Notes under the pieces: model-generated | The model's input: only the letters and a program-made list of their open reading frames with translations | What the model was told of the DNA's origin: nothing | Database searches by the model: none | Shown here: positions 60,540 through 64,000 of the stretch, in pieces | Layout of the letters: the number at the start of each line of letters is the position of its first letter | How positions within the stretch are numbered: position 1 is the first letter of the stretch | Translations under genes and position numbers: made by a program | Source: Paraspadella gotoi | Taxonomy: Eukaryota > Chaetognatha | Length of the DNA stretch: 64,000 nt | Direction: 5' to 3' | Assembly: GCA_051294375.1 (NCBI GenBank) | Contig: CM119263.1 | Coordinates: forward strand, 18,810,628 to 18,874,627

Positions 60540-61025
60540 TTAATAATTTAAGTCGAATCCAAATTGCATCAAATTGCTTCTTCTTAGTTTTTTGTTCTTT
60601 TTTTTTATTATATTTCGCTCCACCCGCTTTCCCCTTCTCAACTCTTCTTCATTTTTTTTTTTTGCCATTTTTAAATTTCATTTTTGATTTATTAATTTTT
60701 TTAAAACTTTTTTTTCATCATTCTTCTTTTTTTCATTTTTTCCTCTATGATTTTTTTTTCTTTGAGTTTCTGCTTTTTTAGGCTTTATCCTCTCGACCTT
60801 CCTGTTTCGTTTCTCGTTCACTATTCACACTCCCGCCTTCCTGTTCCTTCTCATCTAACTCTTCACATTTTTCTTGTATTCTGTCTCCCCTCTCTTCTTT
60901 CCATCCCCCTTTTTGTTATTCCCCTGTTCGTTTTCCCTACCCCTTCCCCAGACTTTTTTCCCTCTTTCCCCTACCCCTCCCCGACTTCTTTCGCGTCCTT
61001 CGCTTTTTTATTTCTCTGTTCTACC
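60540..61025. other. T- and TC-rich stretch, no gene seen
   Basis: Pyrimidine-rich DNA with open but low-complexity frames. No splice or start context supports coding. Confidence 0.5.
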
Positions 61026-61245
61026 TAAAAAAAGGGACTAAAAAATTAATGATAACGAAAGAAGAAATAGAAAGAAGAGAGAGAAGACAGAGACAGACAA
61101 GGGGAAAATAGAGGTTGAATATAATTATAATATGGAGCCACCGATTAATTTTCCGTTTTTTTCCGTCAGAGGACGCACGTTATGTATAGAAAAAGGAATG
61201 AAAGAATGTTGTTTTTTAAAAGATGGATTTCGACGAGAGCAGAGA

Positions 61246-61363
61246 AGGAGAGAGAGAGAGGAAGAGAGGAGAGAAGAGAGGAGATGAGGAGAGGGAGAGA
61301 GAGCTAAGAGGAAGGAAGAGAAGAACGAAGAGAAAAGAGAAGAAAGAAGAAGAAGAGAGAGAG
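61246..61363. repeat. Purine-rich GA/GAA array
   Basis: Impure GA repeat with gaagag and gaagaa units. Confidence 0.85.
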
Positions 61364-62437
61364 AGGTGAATGTGACAAAGACACATACTTTATTGCCAAC
61401 AGTTATTCCACTTACAGATTACATTCAAAGTTACATTCAAATTAATTTATGGAATAAACCTTTCAAAGAATAGTTTTTTCCTAGTCAAACAAAAATAAAG
61501 TTTGGTAGAAAAAATAATAAAGAGGCAAAAAGTCGGAATAAAGCGGCAAGAAAAATGAGGTAAGGGAAAAAAAGGTGAGGAAAGGAGAAATAGTAGGCTT
61601 TGATTTGCACTAGTTGGCGCAAATCTCGTTTTGTGCGAGCGGATGTTTGATAATGGTTGCGGAAAATTCCGATCGTCAAATCCCCAGAAGGTTTCCAGTT
61701 TTTTTAAAAAATGTGTAACTTTTTTCCCCTCTTTATCGCGCTTATTTTTTTTTACCTTTTTTTACGAAAAGGGAAAAATGCTCAGACGAAATTTAAAAAA
61801 TTTATTCTGACCATTTATGATTTTTTTTTTCAAGTTTGATAAATTCGAAATCAACAGCATTGACTACGTATCTAGAGAAAAGGATGTTTTATACTATGTG
61901 TAAATTATTATTCAAGAAAAAATATACAATATATATAAAAAAATATTCTTACTATTTAGTATATCGTTATTTGTTTGTTGCTCTTGTACAGTGCAATTAG
62001 ATTCCAGGTGGGGAAAGTTTTTTTAACCCTTACGATCTTTTAGTCCTCCGAGTTTTCCCTCTTTTATCCAGGCTACATGCACCTTTATGACTTAAGAGAG
62101 GGTGCTACTCTTTTCATTTGAATTAAAAACAAATAATTAAATACCAAAAATGGTGGAAATAAATATAATTTTTTTTAGTGCAACTCTTTTTTGCTCTTAC
62201 TTCTTAAACGATTTTGAACCTACAAATGAAAAGAGATACTTAAAAAAATTTATTGTAAATTTCTGAAAGTTTTTATAGAATCCTCCACTAAAGATGTGAT
62301 ATACTTTTTTTCTAGGTGGTCATTTTTCATTACTTCGTCTATTTCTCTCTTCCATAGATACTTTGTTTTGAGTGGACACCAAGATACTTTCCTACCCTCA
62401 TTTCACTAGATCACCTTTTTTTAGATTTCCGTCGTGA

Positions 62438-62800
62438 AGCCTCACACCCCAAACGCTCGTTCTTCGTTACGACATCCCTAAAACTCCTATTAGAGGTGAG
62501 TGTGAACGTAACTTCGACTCAGACTTTGCGCTAATCTTCAGGATTTTTAACAAATCAGTTGCAAATCGAAGCGCCGCAGTGATGGGCCTCTCGGCAGAAA
62601 ATGACCCATTGCACTTCTTCTTGACCTCTTTGGACGAAACTAACAAAAAATGGGCTGGCAAATGCCTAAAAGTTAGTGATCCTGTGGCATTCTACTGGGC
62701 ATCTCTTTTGCGAGTCTTTTTTGTTTACGTTTATTTTTTGAGATGCTTCGATGTTGAACCATTTTACAAAAAACACTTTTATTTTCCTCATAATTTTTAG
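62438..62800 (+). CDS. 120-codon open segment, possibly retroelement gag remnant
   Basis: The frame is open from just after a TGA at 62,435-62,437 to TAG at 62,798-62,800, a long run for such AT-rich DNA. The first ATG is at 62,582. The peptide includes RYDIPKTPIRGECERNFDSD, ALIFRIFNKSVANRSAAVMG and LHFFLTSLDETNKKWAGKCL. It becomes hydrophobic near FYWASLLRVFFVYVYFLRCF, then EPFYKKHFYF. The pattern with L-x-S-L-D-E-T-x-K-x-W recalls the LD-x-ET-x-x-x-W signature in gag-like domains of BEL/Pao elements, but the match is short. The minus strand is open over 62,467-62,661, so strand is not certain. Confidence 0.25.
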   Translation, partial: SLTPQTLVLRYDIPKTPIRGECERNFDSDFALIFRIFNKSVANRSAAVMGLSAENDPLHFFLTSLDETNKKWAGKCLKVSDPVAFYWASLLRVFFVYVYFLRCFDVEPFYKKHFYFPHNF

Positions 62801-63039
62801 TCAGGTGTTAAACAAATTTTTCTCTGTAATGTCTTTAATATTATTTGGTTCTCCCCGACCACGTTGCTTGGAAGCGATAGAAATGTTCATATTTTTGAAA
62901 TCTCACGGACCACTCGTAGTTAAATAATTCTATACATATAACAAGTTGTTCCTAAATTGTTCTTCTTGACTGGGTTTCGATTTCTTTTATGCCTGGGATA
63001 TCTCCTTCCATTTCCTTCGATCTGTTCTCCTTATTCTTC

Positions 63040-64000
63040 CTCATTCCTTATTCTCCTCCGCAGCACTCTTTGCAAGGAAGGCTTCGGTTTCCGCTGATCA
63101 ACCGTCCCTCGTGAGACGTGAAAGCGTGAGCTTCGCCTGTGAATTGAAAATAGAATCCAACAAACAGAGTCTCCGCTGTTGAATCGTGAGACGGAAAATC
63201 GCAGAGGGGGAGACAAAGCGAAAGTTGCTCCGATCTCAAAGGATTCTCTGCCTTTTAGACCGAGGACGCGGGAGTCAGCGTGCGCTCGGCGGCGCGACGC
63301 GGACTGAAGGGCTTGGACGTTACTCCGCGCCTCCAAAATGTAAATCCTTAAATCCGCAACGGAGTGTGGTGTAAATCCTGAGCAGCGAGCACGCAAATTT
63401 CGTCGGATTCTTTTGACCTTTCGACTAAAGGGGTAAATAACAGTCGGTGCTTTGCTCCTGGTTCGTCGGCCGGTTGTGTCGTCTCATTCTGTCGTTGTTG
63501 TTAGGTTTCGTGTTGCCAACTCGTATGTGTCTTTCAAGTTTTTCTCTTTTTTCTTATCGGTCGATTACAAGGAAATGACGGACGCAGACTGTTTTGTTTT
63601 TTTTTCGAACTCGGGGCCGTTATTATCGCGGCTGACACAGAGCAACGATCCGTTATCAAGTCGGTCCTGGAGAGTCTTGACTTATTCGTCGTCGGTCCTT
63701 GTCTCTATTTCTTGTTCTTGAGTTGGTTTGGCCTGCGGGAACTGACCTAGAACTTTCGGATTTGTCCTTCGCATCTCTTGCATTGATTCATAGGGGCCCT
63801 TTTGACGTGTCTTGTTCGGGCATCATCTTCTTGTCTTCCCGTCGTTCGTCGTCGTTCGCGTCGCTCGCCGTGGTTTATCGGCATCATCGTTGTCGGTCGT
63901 CGCGCTAAACGAGGCGATTTAGTCGGGATCGTTTCGATTAGCGAGAAGCAAATTCCGATTTCGCAAAAAAGAAACCGCCATAAGAAAAACAAAAGAAGAA
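63040..64000. other. GC-richer region at the window end, possibly 5' gene region
   Basis: After several kb of AT-rich DNA the sequence becomes GC-richer, with CG-containing words and short frames on both strands. CGTCGTTCGTCG-like runs appear near 63,840-63,900. It may hold a promoter or first exon of a gene extending right of the window, but no start, donor or protein could be fixed. Confidence 0.25.

Overview
This window looks like nuclear DNA of a multicellular animal, probably an arthropod-like invertebrate with a repeat-rich genome. A crustacean is one guess, but no marker settles it. Three things support an animal genome: tRNA-derived SINE-like repeats, a decayed Jockey/I-like LINE, and scattered short exon-sized open segments with GT/AG borders instead of packed genes. 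Dinucleotide (GA/CT)n tracts occur every 1-3 kb, and (CGT/ACG)n tracts are common. There is no operon, phage, CRISPR array, rRNA gene or clear tRNA gene. N gaps, often exactly 25 bases, and many one-base indels between duplicated segments show a scaffolded, incompletely polished assembly, so frames must be read with caution.

Layout: (1) 4-1,781 is a partial copy (A) of sequence found again at about 8,453-10,524, and ends at a 25-N gap. (2) 1,807-8,450 holds GC-richer exon-sized islands (1.9-4.8 kb) and a broken LINE reverse transcriptase (5.1-6.75 kb). (3) 8,453-17,371 (copy B) and 17,397-25,265 (copy C) are direct repeats separated by 25 Ns. They differ by noise-like indels, a hairpin-bearing patch present only in B, and a duplicated SINE present only in C. 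(4) 25.3-28.8 kb carries a CTGGCGG heptamer array, long GA and CTTT arrays and a possible first coding exon. (5) 28,791-48,555 is a roughly 20 kb inverted repeat. Its arms are GC-rich in their outer halves, and the right arm holds an uninterrupted frame of about 1,424 codons, interrupted in the left arm. A 415-base contig between two 25-N gaps and an A+C-rich degraded block disturb its centre. (6) 48.6-64 kb is mostly intron-like or intergenic. It has further heptamer and minisatellite arrays, two tRNA-like elements, one well-bordered minus-strand exon candidate (59,287-59,580) and a retroelement-like open frame near 62.5 kb.

No gene could be assigned a function with confidence, and I do not see a convincing novel molecular system. 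The two points most worth attention are the large palindrome with its acidic/arginine-rich open frame, and the tandem block. Both may be biological, but their relation to N gaps suggests that unmerged haplotypes or overlapping contigs contribute. The outer palindrome boundary lies inside continuous sequence on both sides, which simple contig misjoining does not explain.
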